From the NCBI RefSeq assembly GCF_015221875.1, contig NZ_JACYGY010000001.1, forward strand, positions 5,434,501-5,498,500: 64,000 nt of DNA, given 5' to 3'. Positions 52,824 to 61,140 of the stretch are shown here, piece after piece. The number at the start of each line of letters is the position of its first letter. Within the stretch, counting starts at the first letter, position 1. This stretch comes from Dyadobacter subterraneus. GTDB lineage: Bacteria; Bacteroidota; Bacteroidia; Cytophagales; Spirosomataceae. Under the pieces are notes generated by a model. It had not been told where the DNA came from. It saw only the letters and a list, made by a program, of their open reading frames with translations, and ran no database searches. The translations under genes were made by a program, and so were the position numbers.

Positions 52824-53924
52824 CTAGTTAGCGTATTTTTGTATCAATATTTCTGCGATACGTTCAGCGGCGTGTCCATCCCAAAATGGAGGAATAATGC
52901 CTTCTTTCACCCTTCCAGCCAAAATATCCTGCACTTTTTCAGCAACAGAAACCGGATCCAGATCACTAAGTAAAATATTTGTTCCCAATTCTACCGTTAC
53001 TGGACGTTCCGTACTTGCACGGAAAGTAAGACAAGGCACTTGCAGATAAGTAGTTTCCTCCTGAATTCCACCTGAATCGGTGATAATCAAAGCAGAATTT
53101 TCCATCAAATGCAAAAATTCAAGATAACCCTGTGGTTCCATCAAAATCACATTTTCAAGACTTCTCAATTCATCCAGCAAACCCCATGTTTCCATATTTT
53201 TCAGCGTTCTTGGATGAACAGGAAAAAGTACGGTTTTACTTTTTGAAGTTTCTTTGATAATTTTCAAAATATTAGTTAATCCTTCCTGAAAATCCACATT
53301 GCTTGGGCGGTGCATCGTCATCAAAACATAAGACTTTGGCTCCAAGCCAAGATCTTTCACCAATGTTAAAGTTGAAGCTTTCTGGCGATAGTATACCAAA
53401 GAATCGATCATCACATTGCCGACAAAATGGACTTTTTCATCCGGAATACTTTCTCTTTTCAGATTGTCGATACCGGCTTGCTCGGTTACAAAAAGATCGT
53501 CCGCAATACAATCCGTCATGATCCGGTTAATTTCTTCCGGCATTCCACGGTCGCCGCTTCTCAAACCTGCTTCTACGTGAACGACAGGAATATGTTCTTT
53601 TACCGCTACCATCGCACAGGCAATTGTTGAATTAACATCACCAACAACCAGCACAACATCCGGTTTTTCAGCCAGCATAACCTGCTCAAATTCGATCATG
53701 ATCTTGGCCGTTTGCTGTGTATGCGAACCGCCGCCGATACCAAGAAAATAATCTGGTTTCGGTAATTCCAGCTGATTAAAAAACACATCCGACATACGGG
53801 CATCATAATGCTGTCCGGTATGAATGATTTTCGAATCGATTTCAGGATGTTGTAAAAAAGCGCGGTGCAACGGAGCCACTTTCATGAAGTTCGGACGGGC
53901 ACCAACAATACTCAGGATTTTCAT
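52824..53924 (-). CDS. wecB: UDP-N-acetylglucosamine 2-epimerase (non-hydrolysing)
   Basis: 366 residues. WecB blocks: ILSIVGARPNFMKVAPLHRA, IIHTGQHYD, VVGDVNSTIA, HVEAGLRSGDRGMPEEINR, and ITDSGGIQEETTYLQVPCLT. It converts UDP-GlcNAc to UDP-ManNAc. The dehydrogenase upstream could oxidise such a sugar to a uronic acid, but its closest subfamily acts on UDP-GlcNAc or UDP-GalNAc. Confidence 0.95.
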   Translation of the reverse strand: MKILSIVGARPNFMKVAPLHRAFLQHPEIDSKIIHTGQHYDARMSDVFFNQLELPKPDYFLGIGGGSHTQQTAKIMIEFEQVMLAEKPDVVLVVGDVNSTIACAMVAVKEHIPVVHVEAGLRSGDRGMPEEINRIMTDCIADDLFVTEQAGIDNLKRESIPDEKVHFVGNVMIDSLVYYRQKASTLTLVKDLGLEPKSYVLMTMHRPSNVDFQEGLTNILKIIKETSKSKTVLFPVHPRTLKNMETWGLLDELRSLENVILMEPQGYLEFLHLMENSALIITDSGGIQEETTYLQVPCLTFRASTERPVTVELGTNILLSDLDPVSVAEKVQDILAGRVKEGIIPPFWDGHAAERIAEILIQKYAN

Positions 53925-53951
53925 TTTTTAATCAACCAGAATTTAAACAGA

Positions 53952-55163
53952 TCAGTGCGCCAGAACGTAGTTAAAGGCAACCATGTATTCTTTCAGCACA
54001 CTGTGTATATTGATTTCTTCTTTTATTATGCGCAATGAATTTGCACCAAAGGTGCTGATTTTTTCGGGATCCTGAAGCAACGTTTTCATTTTCAGGTTCA
54101 GACTTTCCTGATTTCCATTTTCAAAATAAAAACCATTATATCCATCTCTCACCAAACGTCTTTCCGTTCCATCCGCAACCGAACAAATGACCGGTTTGGC
54201 AAAACACATGGCATCATTGATGGATAATCCACCCATTCCGCCTAATAAATAAATGGACGAAACATGCAGATATTTACCCAGCGTGAGTGCATCATAAACT
54301 CCTCCGACAAACTTTACATTGTCCGTGACATCAAGTTTTTCAGCCAGTTTTTTAAGATTTTCTTCTTCCGGACCGAAACCTACAACGACCAGTTCAATAT
54401 CAGGAAAAAACCGTTTCAGATCTTTAATCGACTGAATCAGCATATCCACTCGCTTCCATTTCACTAATCTTCCTACATGAATAACACGGTGTGGATTAGC
54501 CGGTAAAATTTCAGGTTGTCTTAAAACTTCTTCATACGCGGCCAGCAATTCGTCAGTATCTGGAGAATTGGCGGCAATAAATATTTTTTCTTTCGGAACG
54601 CCATAACTTCCGATGATATCACGGCCTTCATCATAATAGTTGATATGCGCGTCGGCTAGCGGAAGATATAATTTTCGTAACCACGTTATTGCCCGGAAAT
54701 AAAGTGCACCTTTCCAGTTTTTTTTATTTGCGTCAAGATCTTCGGTAATGTTTTGTCCTGAATAATAATACTCCTGACTTTTACCCCAATACGCCGTATT
54801 AAAAGGAATATCCCGGCAAATTAACTTTGCGCCAATTTTTTTCAGTTTAAAATAAAAAGGCGGATTCAGTACCAGTTGCAAAAAATATGGCCAGGACGAC
54901 ATTACGATAATGTCCGGTTTTATTTCCTGTAAAGTCGGGATAAGATTTTCGAAAAAAGACTTTCCGTACCAGGTTGTAAACTCGGGAAGTTCCACCAACC
55001 GGAAGTTCGCGGCTGATTTATCTTCCTTCACACCGGCGCCCAGGGCTTTGCTTTGTTGGGTAGGTTTGACGAGAATAACTTCGATTCCATAGTCGGAAAC
55101 CATTTTATTCAATATCAAGGCAAAATAATGCGGCAACCCCGCCATAACAAAACAAACACGCAT
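53952..55163 (-). CDS. Glycosyltransferase family 4
   Basis: 403 residues. A GT-B fold: N-terminal half with MRVCFVMAGLPHYFALILNK, C-terminal half with RVIHVGRLVKWKRVDMLIQS, VVVGFGPEEENLKKLAEKLD, YLLGGMGGLSINDAMCFAKP, where the EX7E-type motif is poorly kept (G-L-S-I-N-D in place of E...E). It adds a sugar to the lipid-linked chain. First gene of the unit with wecB and the flippase; promoter box at 55191. Confidence 0.85.
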   Translation of the reverse strand: MRVCFVMAGLPHYFALILNKMVSDYGIEVILVKPTQQSKALGAGVKEDKSAANFRLVELPEFTTWYGKSFFENLIPTLQEIKPDIIVMSSWPYFLQLVLNPPFYFKLKKIGAKLICRDIPFNTAYWGKSQEYYYSGQNITEDLDANKKNWKGALYFRAITWLRKLYLPLADAHINYYDEGRDIIGSYGVPKEKIFIAANSPDTDELLAAYEEVLRQPEILPANPHRVIHVGRLVKWKRVDMLIQSIKDLKRFFPDIELVVVGFGPEEENLKKLAEKLDVTDNVKFVGGVYDALTLGKYLHVSSIYLLGGMGGLSINDAMCFAKPVICSVADGTERRLVRDGYNGFYFENGNQESLNLKMKTLLQDPEKISTFGANSLRIIKEEINIHSVLKEYMVAFNYVLAH

Positions 55164-55190
55164 GCGTCAGAAATCTTGTGGTAATTCCTG

Positions 55191-55198
55191 CAAAAGTA
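55191..55198 (-). promoter_or_regulatory. Promoter -7 box for the glycosyltransferase-wecB-flippase unit
   Basis: Minus strand TACTTTTG, an exact match; the transcript would begin near 55184, about 21 bases before the start codon. The same box occurs at 31311. Confidence 0.6.
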
Positions 55199-55293
55199 CA
55201 CATTCGCAGACAATTTTAAGAGGGGAAGAAATGTTTCGCTTACTTTAATGCAATTGAGATAATTTCAAAAGCGAAAATTTGAACCTATAAGAG

Positions 55294-55332
55294 AAAAAAA
55301 CAACCGGAATCATTTCTAAGTTGATTCCGGTT
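55294..55332 (-). terminator. Terminator after the nucleotide-sugar dehydrogenase
   Basis: AACCGGAATCA (55302-55312) pairs perfectly with TGATTCCGGTT (55322-55332). On the minus strand G and seven T follow, so the dehydrogenase is a separate transcript. Confidence 0.92.
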
Positions 55333-55343
55333 TTGGATAATTT

Positions 55344-56612
55344 TTATAGTCGAGAATCAACCGAATCTTTTGGCAAAGTCGATTTCAGATCAAAAAGGAC
55401 CGAATTTGTATTTGTAAAATCTGTCAGATTCAACTCTTTGAAAGTGTCGTGCGCAACAGCTAATACAACGGCTTCATATTTTCCATTTGGTTTATCTGCC
55501 AAGGCGATGTCATATTCATGTTTCACCTCTTCCGCCGAAGCCCAGGAGTCATACACATCAACATCCATACCGAAATCTTTCAATTCTTTATAAACATCAA
55601 CAACACGCGTATTTCGGATATCAGGACAATTTTCTTTAAAAGTGATACCTAAAATCAAAACGCGACTGCCTTCAATTTTATGTCCTTTTTTTATCAAAAG
55701 TTTGACCAGTTTATTGGCTACAAAAACACCCATCGTATCATTCACACGGCGGCCAGAAAGGATTACTTGTGGATAATAACCCAAAGATTCTGCTTTGTAC
55801 GCCAGATAATAGGGATCAACACCAATGCAATGTCCGCCTACCAACCCCGGCTTATATTTAAGAAAATTCCACTTTGTTCCGGCAGCTTCCAACACTTCCG
55901 TCGTATCAATTCCCATCCGGTCAAAGATCAACGCAAGTTCATTAACGAAAGAAATATTTACATCGCGCTGGGCATTTTCAATTGCTTTTGAAGCTTCGGC
56001 AACTTTAATACTCGATGCCAGATGTGTTCCGGCTTCGATAATCGTTCCGTATAAAGTATTGACAAACTCACCAATTTCCGACGTTGAACCTGAGGTTACT
56101 TTTTTGATTTTGGTTAAGGTATTGACCTTGTCGCCTGGATTGATACGCTCCGGAGAATATCCGCAGAAAAAATCAACATTGAATTTCAAGCCGCTTACTC
56201 TTTCCAGAACCGGAACACAATCTTCCTCTGTACAACCCGGATAAACTGTGGATTCATAAATAACGATATCACCTTTTTTCAAAACTTTTCCAACCGTATC
56301 ACTGGCTTTCAAAAGTGGGCCAAGATCCGGCTTTTTATAGTTATCGATCGGCGTTGGAACAGTTACTATAAATATATTGCAAGTCGCCAATGCCGACAAT
56401 TCATCTGAAAATTGCAGATCCTGAACACGTTGTAAATCTTCCGAAGAAATTTCCTGCGTTCGGTCATAGCCGCGCTTCAATTCAGCAACACGTTCTTTAT
56501 TGATATCAAAACCAAGCACTGAATATTTCCGGCTGAATTCCACCGCCAACGGCAGACCAACATAACCAAGACCAATAATTGCAATTTTACTTGCAGCAAT
56601 TTCTGACAACAT
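55344..56612 (-). CDS. Nucleotide-sugar 6-dehydrogenase, TviB/WbpO type
   Basis: 422 residues. NAD-binding AIIGLGYVGLPLAVEFSRKY, VPTPIDNYKKPDL, YESTVYPGCTEEDCVPVLER, YSPERINPGDK, catalytic Lys/Asn region in AEASKAIENAQRDVNISFVN, and the catalytic Cys in GGHCIGVDPYYLAYKAESLG. The YPGCTEEDC string marks the TviB/WbpO subgroup, which oxidises UDP-GlcNAc or UDP-GalNAc to the uronic acid. It supplies an acidic sugar for the capsule or O-antigen. Own terminator behind it. Confidence 0.92.
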   Translation of the reverse strand: MLSEIAASKIAIIGLGYVGLPLAVEFSRKYSVLGFDINKERVAELKRGYDRTQEISSEDLQRVQDLQFSDELSALATCNIFIVTVPTPIDNYKKPDLGPLLKASDTVGKVLKKGDIVIYESTVYPGCTEEDCVPVLERVSGLKFNVDFFCGYSPERINPGDKVNTLTKIKKVTSGSTSEIGEFVNTLYGTIIEAGTHLASSIKVAEASKAIENAQRDVNISFVNELALIFDRMGIDTTEVLEAAGTKWNFLKYKPGLVGGHCIGVDPYYLAYKAESLGYYPQVILSGRRVNDTMGVFVANKLVKLLIKKGHKIEGSRVLILGITFKENCPDIRNTRVVDVYKELKDFGMDVDVYDSWASAEEVKHEYDIALADKPNGKYEAVVLAVAHDTFKELNLTDFTNTNSVLFDLKSTLPKDSVDSRL

Positions 56613-56728
56613 TCTGGTAAAATTTAAAACGAGGACATAAAACTAGCCATATTAATTATGATCAGAAAATTTTGGGGAAATCTTGTTCTGGTATATCTTG
56701 GGTGTATTTGTATACAGAAAATATATTA

Positions 56729-56935
56729 ACACCCAATCACAAAGCGTTCCTACCGGAACGCCTTACATAATAACGTATTCTATTTCTACCAACAAAATGT
56801 ATCTCTGGTACATGTGGACATGTCTTTCGATTATGTCAAATTATAACTCAGAAGATTTCTTTAACTATGCCGTAGGCATATCTCGTTGGTAGAAATAAAT
56901 AAACACCTCGATATGAAGCGTTCCATTGAAACGCC
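56729..56935. repeat. Composite repeat element: direct copies around inverted arms
   Basis: AACACCCAATCACAAAGCGT (56729 on) recurs in altered form at about 56901 (AACACC...AGCGTTCC), each copy ending in a hairpin: GCGTTCC-TACC-GGAACGC on the left, GCGTTCC-ATTG-AAACGC on the right. Between them, TATTTCTACCAAC (56781-56793) and GTTGGTAGAAATA (56885-56897) are perfect 13-base inverted arms, with TGCCGTAGGCA just inside the right arm. No transposase is present. It sits directly against the first ORF6N remnant. Confidence 0.6.
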
Positions 56936-56940
56936 TTGTG

Positions 56941-57033
56941 ACAGGTTTCCTGACGACTTTATGTTTGAAATTACAAGACCAGAATGTAATTCTCTAAGGT
57001 CACAAATTGTGATCTTAGAGAATCGAAAAAGCT
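56941..57033 (+). pseudogene. ORF6N-domain gene remnant 1
   Basis: An open frame reads DRFPDDFMFEITRPECNSLR, then SQIVILENRK, which is the middle of an ORF6N domain (compare the next entry). The usual N-terminal part (MELIAIQNKVFTLRGQKVML) is missing; the repeat element ends where it should be. So only a fragment remains. The SLRSQIVILEN stretch contains palindrome 1. Confidence 0.75.
56989..57023. repeat. ORF6N palindrome 1
   Basis: ATTCTCTAAGGTCACAA, one A, then its reverse complement with one mismatch (TTGTGATCTTAGAGAAT): 35 bases. Core TCACAAATTGTGA. Confidence 0.85.
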
Positions 57034-57084
57034 GTGACCTAATTATCGATTTTCAGTATTCCATATAATTTAAAAACTGAATTT

Positions 57085-57552
57085 ATGGAACTGATCGCTA
57101 TACAAAACAAAGTGTTCACGCTTCGTGGACAGAAAGTTATGCTGGATTTCGATTTGGCAGAAATGTATGAAGTTGAAACAAGATCTTTGAAACAGGCTGT
57201 TAGGAGAAATGTTGATTGATTTCCCGCAGACTTATGTTTGAATTGACCTCGCTGGAATTTGATTCTTTAAGATCACAATTTGTGATCTTAAAGAATCAAA
57301 GAGGTGAACATAGTAAATATTTACCATTTGCTTTTACTGAACTAGGTACTGCCATATTATCAAGTGTGTTGAAAGGTCAAAAAGCACTTCAAGTAAACAT
57401 CACCAATATGCGGGCCTTTGTTATGATTCGTCAATATTATTGATTCAACGGAATTGAAACAGCGCATCGAAAGCCTGGAAAATGAGATGCAAATTAAATT
57501 TAAAGACATTTACGAAACTTTGAATTTTCTATTAAATCCCCCACATCCCTAA
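57085..57552 (+). pseudogene. ORF6N-domain gene, broken by a stop and two frameshifts
   Basis: Starts ATG 57085 with MELIAIQNKVFTLRGQKVML and DFDLAEMYEVETRSLKQAVR, an ORF6N (KilA-N-related) DNA-binding domain. The frame then meets TGA at 57217 where CGA (Arg) is expected, loses one base near 57230 (GACTT-ATG for GACTTTATG), continues as FELTSLEFDSLRSQFVILKN and LPFAFTELGTAILSSVLKGQ, and shifts again near 57440 before the C-terminal coiled coil ELKQRIESLENEMQIKFKDI and PPHP stop at 57552. The three lesions make it a decayed gene. ORF6N proteins are common in phages and in Bacteroidota genomes. Confidence 0.9.
57258..57300. repeat. ORF6N palindrome 2 (perfect)
   Basis: TTTGATTCTTTAAGATCACA plus A, one T, then the exact reverse complement: arms of 21 bases, 43 in all. 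Core TCACAATTTGTGA. It codes for DSLRSQFVILKNQ in the pseudogene frame. Confidence 0.92.
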
Positions 57553-57591
57553 AGAAAAGTAATAGGATTTAAAAATAGCCACGAATAACAG

Positions 57592-57630
57592 TTCAATCTT
57601 GAGATCACAAATTGTGACCTCAAGATTGAA
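57592..57630. repeat. ORF6N palindrome 3 / ORF6N remnant 3
   Basis: TTCAATCTTGAGATCACAA, one A, then the reverse complement with one mismatch: 39 bases. In frame it reads ILRSQIVTSRLKK, again the ORF6N LRSQ-V-T stretch, so it appears to be a third remnant of which almost only the palindrome survives. The next intact gene begins 105 bases later. Confidence 0.85.
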
Positions 57631-57680
57631 GAAAATCTACTCCGGTTATATTTTTTAAAGACATCTTAATTTTGAAATTG

Positions 57681-57688
57681 TAACTTTG
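57681..57688 (+). promoter_or_regulatory. Promoter -7 box for the plus-strand polysaccharide unit
   Basis: TAACTTTG, exact TAnnTTTG match 47 bases before the ATG at 57735. Confidence 0.55.
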
Positions 57689-57734
57689 GTCTTTCTGCAA
57701 AGTTTCGAATAAGCATAATCTGTTTTTAAAATCT

Positions 57735-58478
57735 ATGAATGGCCTGACGGATAAAGAATTTTGGTTGAATTATTGGGAAAGTAAGACCGGACTCGTTTTT
57801 AGTATCCCTGATAATTATCCATTCTTGTCTCTTTTAAAAAAACTGGTGACCACAAATCAGGTAAAAAGTCTGCTTGAAATCGGTGGGTTTCCGGGTTATT
57901 ATTCCGTTTGGGCGCACAAGAATTTAAAGATTAAAACCGATCTGCTGGATTTCGTCATACATCCGAAGATTTTGCATGATCTTGAAAAAGCGAATCTAAT
58001 AACAGAAGGTTCGGTCGGGACGATTGAAGCTGATTTATTCAACTACTCTCCCGTTGGCAAATATGACCTCGTCATGTCAAACGGTTTGATTGAACACTTT
58101 CAAAATACAACGGAAATTATTGAAAAGCATACCCAGTTTCTTTCTGAAAATGGGATACTTTTTATCTCACTGCCAAACTTTCAGGGATTAAACGGTTGGT
58201 TTCAAAAGACATTTGACCGCGACAATTACGACAAGCATTTTATTGAAAGTATGGATCTTGTTTATCTGCGGAATATCTGCCAGAATTTGGGATTGAAAGA
58301 TATTGAAGTTTATTATTCCGGCCGTTTCATGCTTTGGCTGGAAAATGAAAATAAACAGCCTGCCTGGGTACAAGCTTTCCGCAAATCGACCTGGTTTTCG
58401 CTTAAAGTTTTTTCTAAATTTTTTCCGTTTGAAACAAAGGCGCTATCACCTTATATCGTCATAACGGCCCGTGCATGA
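57735..58478 (+). CDS. Class I SAM-dependent methyltransferase
   Basis: 247 residues. SAM loop SLLEIGGFPGYYSVWA near 45-60, acidic LLDFVIHP, and MSNGLIEHFQNTTEIIEKHT as motif near 115-135, in the layout of UbiE/Methyltransf_23 proteins. It starts the plus-strand unit whose next gene overlaps it by four bases (ATGA), so methylation of a glycan or lipid-linked sugar is likely. Target unknown. Confidence 0.83.
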   Translation: MNGLTDKEFWLNYWESKTGLVFSIPDNYPFLSLLKKLVTTNQVKSLLEIGGFPGYYSVWAHKNLKIKTDLLDFVIHPKILHDLEKANLITEGSVGTIEADLFNYSPVGKYDLVMSNGLIEHFQNTTEIIEKHTQFLSENGILFISLPNFQGLNGWFQKTFDRDNYDKHFIESMDLVYLRNICQNLGLKDIEVYYSGRFMLWLENENKQPAWVQAFRKSTWFSLKVFSKFFPFETKALSPYIVITARA

Positions 58479-59746
58479 ACGTAGTTTTTATCAATACCAG
58501 CGACAGTAGCGGCGGCGCAGCCATAGCTTGCTCCCGACTGCAAAAGGCTTTGGAAAAACATTCGTCCATCAAAGGCGACATATTGGTTCAGGAAAAAAAA
58601 ACGGAAAATCCGGCTGTAACCACAATCGCCAATACTTCATTAAAAAAACAATTTGTCTGGGCGAGATTTATCGCTGAACGACTTTTATTTTTACCCTACG
58701 AACGATCGAAAGAGATTCGTTTTCTGTTTAATCGTGGTATCGTTGGCGTGGATATCAGCAAACATCCGCTTGTTCAAAATGCAGATATCATTCATTTACA
58801 CTGGGTTAACTTCGGATTTTTATCAACCGGTTCTATAAAAAAATTACTGGCGCTGGGAAAACCTGTCGTATGGACTTTCCATGACATGTGGCCTTTTACG
58901 GGCGGCTGTCATCATAGCGGCGAATGCGAAAACTATCAGATTGAATGTGGGAACTGCAAGTTTTTGAAAAACCCGGGTGGAAATGATATTTCCAGAAAAG
59001 ACTGGTTTTCCAAAAACTCAGCCTATCAGCCTAATCATTTTACAGCAGTTGGTTGCAGTCAGTGGCTATCCAAAAGAGCCCGAAACAGCAGTTTGCTTAA
59101 TGGCTTTAAAATAGAATCGATTCCAAATCCAATTGACATTACCGTATTTTCTCCAATATCAAAAAGGGAAGCGAGGCAACAATTAAATTTACCAACTGAC
59201 AAACATTTAATTCTTTTCGCCGCCATGCGCGTAAATGCGCTGATGAAAGGTTTTTCGTATTTTCAGGAAGCATTAATTCAACTTAAAAATCAACATCCCG
59301 AGCTTTCTGAAAATATTGAACTTCTGGTTTTCGGGCAGGCGGAAGAAGAAGTGTTAAATCAATTACCATTTAAGACGCATAAACTTGGACATTTGTCCGA
59401 TGTAAAACAGATAGTATTATCTTATAACGCAGCGTCGGTTTTTGTAACTCCTTCTCTCGAAGAGAATTTGCCAAATACGATTATGGAATCTTTTGCCTGT
59501 GGAACGCCGGCAGTTGGATTCAACATAGGCGGTATTCCGGAAATGATTTATCATCAGCAAAACGGATACCTTTCAGAATATAAATCTGTTGAGTCGTTAG
59601 CAACCGGGATTCAGTGGGTTTTGGAAAATAATACGGATGGAGAAATTTCTAAAAAAGCGCGGGAAAAAGTACTGGGAAGTTACGCGGAAAATATTGTCGC
59701 GTCTCAATATGAAACGCTGTACAAATCATTGTTGAAAAACAAATGA
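58475..59746 (+). CDS. Glycosyltransferase family 4 with Cys-rich insert
   Basis: 423 residues, GT-B fold. N-terminal NTSDSSGGAAIACSRLQKAL, HLHWVNFGFLSTGSIKKLLA and HDMWPFTGGCHHSGECENYQ, followed by a cluster of cysteines (GGCHHSGEC...ECGNC) that is characteristic of one GT4 subgroup. C-terminal nucleotide-sugar site: VTPSLEENLPNTIMESFACG with the EX7E glutamates, then TPAVGFNIGGIPEM. Overlaps both neighbours by four bases, so translation is coupled. Confidence 0.9.
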   Translation: MNVVFINTSDSSGGAAIACSRLQKALEKHSSIKGDILVQEKKTENPAVTTIANTSLKKQFVWARFIAERLLFLPYERSKEIRFLFNRGIVGVDISKHPLVQNADIIHLHWVNFGFLSTGSIKKLLALGKPVVWTFHDMWPFTGGCHHSGECENYQIECGNCKFLKNPGGNDISRKDWFSKNSAYQPNHFTAVGCSQWLSKRARNSSLLNGFKIESIPNPIDITVFSPISKREARQQLNLPTDKHLILFAAMRVNALMKGFSYFQEALIQLKNQHPELSENIELLVFGQAEEEVLNQLPFKTHKLGHLSDVKQIVLSYNAASVFVTPSLEENLPNTIMESFACGTPAVGFNIGGIPEMIYHQQNGYLSEYKSVESLATGIQWVLENNTDGEISKKAREKVLGSYAENIVASQYETLYKSLLKNK

Positions 59747-61107
59747 CAAAGCAGTTTTCATATCTTTTACATATGTCTGAAAACTCCAATACCGAATATA
59801 AAAGCCGTTTTAGTGATGCCGTAATTGAAACGCTGGTTGCTTTTGCCAACACGAAAGGCGGACAGATTTTTATTGGTATTAACGATGATGGAGAACCTGT
59901 CAAAAATTTCGTGATCCGGGAAGAAACGGTTCAGCAATGGCTTAATGAAATCAAACACAAAACGCAGCCTTCCGTTATTCCTGATTCTGAATTCCTTGAA
60001 ATTGAAGGAAAAGAAATAATTTCGCTTTCGATTAAAGAATTCCCAATCAAACCGGTAGCTTTTCGCGGACGCTATTTCAAACGGGTCCAAAACTCAAATC
60101 ATCAATTGAATTTGAGAGAAATTTCGGATATGCATCTCAAAACTTTCAACACAAGCTGGGACAGTTATGCAACAAACGATTACAAACTGGACGATATTTC
60201 GTTGGAAAAAGTACGTTCGTTTATAGAAAAATCAAACATACTCAAAGAAAATCCGTTGCAGGATGATCCGTTAACGGTTTTGTACAAATTTGAGCTGATT
60301 AAAGAATCCCAAATTGCCAACGCGTGCCATTTGTTATTCGCGAAAAATGACGTGTTTCTGGCAACGATTGAATTGGGAAGATTTTCTGCTCCAACTTTGA
60401 TAAAAGATGGCTTAACGCTCCGGAGCGATTTATTTTCTCAAATCGAAGATGTATTAACTTTTATTAAAAAACATATAAACAAAGAGTATATCATTACCGG
60501 AAATCCTCAACGCGAGGAACGCTGGGAATATCCTCTGAATGCAATTCGTGAGATTATTATTAACATGATCGTCCACCGCGACTATATGCATTATGGTGAT
60601 TCATCTGTGAAAGTTTTTGATCATTATATCGAATTTTTCAACCCTGGTCCATTACCACAATCAATTTCCATTGAACAATTACTCAGCGGAGATTACACAT
60701 CGCAGGCTAGAAATAAAAAGGTATCTTCGATTTTCAAAGAAGCTGGTGTTATTGAAAAGTATGGATCTGGTATTAAAAGAATTCAAAATGCCTTTCTGAA
60801 TTACGGTTTAGAAGCGCCCGTTTTTGAAAATTTTCAGCACGGATTTAGGGTTATTGTTTCTACACAAACTGTACTGAAAACTGTGGAGAAAACTGTGGAG
60901 GAAACTGTGGAGAAAACTGTGGAGAAAACCGAAGAAATTATCCTGAACCTGATTAAATCCGATTCCCGAATAACGACAAAAGCCATTCAACAAATTACCG
61001 GATTAAGCAGACGAGGTATTGAATGGCAAATACAAAAGCTAAAAGATCAAAAAATAATTAACCGGATCGGGCCTGATAAAGGCGGTCATTGGGAAATAAT
61101 AAAATAA
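59743..61107 (+). CDS. AlbA_2/HATPase_c_4 regulator with winged-helix end
   Basis: 454 residues. N-terminal AlbA_2 (Schlafen-like) domain: NTEYKSRFSDAVIETLVAFA and NTKGGQIFIGINDDGEP. Middle HATPase_c_4 domain: LNAIREIIINMIVHRDYMHY and IEFFNPGPLPQSI, then VIEKYGSGIKRIQNAF. A repeat linker KTVEKTVEETVEKTVEKTEE (from 60879) leads to a winged helix (LIKSDSRITTKAIQQITGLS, then RRGIEWQIQKLKDQKIINRI). Such proteins are putative ATP-dependent transcription regulators. ATG 59743 overlaps the glycosyltransferase stop; ATG 59773 is an alternative. Its place in a glycan operon is unusual. Confidence 0.87.
   Translation: MTKQFSYLLHMSENSNTEYKSRFSDAVIETLVAFANTKGGQIFIGINDDGEPVKNFVIREETVQQWLNEIKHKTQPSVIPDSEFLEIEGKEIISLSIKEFPIKPVAFRGRYFKRVQNSNHQLNLREISDMHLKTFNTSWDSYATNDYKLDDISLEKVRSFIEKSNILKENPLQDDPLTVLYKFELIKESQIANACHLLFAKNDVFLATIELGRFSAPTLIKDGLTLRSDLFSQIEDVLTFIKKHINKEYIITGNPQREERWEYPLNAIREIIINMIVHRDYMHYGDSSVKVFDHYIEFFNPGPLPQSISIEQLLSGDYTSQARNKKVSSIFKEAGVIEKYGSGIKRIQNAFLNYGLEAPVFENFQHGFRVIVSTQTVLKTVEKTVEETVEKTVEKTEEIILNLIKSDSRITTKAIQQITGLSRRGIEWQIQKLKDQKIINRIGPDKGGHWEIIK
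60879..60926 (+). repeat. Four 12-base tandem repeats inside the AlbA_2 gene
   Basis: AACTGTGGAGAA occurs four times head to tail (one copy with GGA for GAA). Each unit adds four residues (VEKT), so copy-number change would not shift the frame but would alter linker length between HATPase and winged-helix parts. Confidence 0.85.
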
Positions 61108-61140
61108 GGGTGAATCTGATTCATTCAAAAATCGATACGA

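Noticed and set aside
56683..56892. Frame of 69 codons before the ORF6N remnants
   Set aside because: It runs through the repeat element's hairpins and arms; it is explained by the repeat and shows no coding character.
56989..57630. Palindromes as simple terminators
   Set aside because: None is followed by a T-run, all three carry the same ORF6N codons, and two lie inside decayed coding sequence.
60879..60926. Possible CRISPR-like array
   Set aside because: The repeats are 12 bases, head to tail without spacers and within a coding frame; no cas genes are present.
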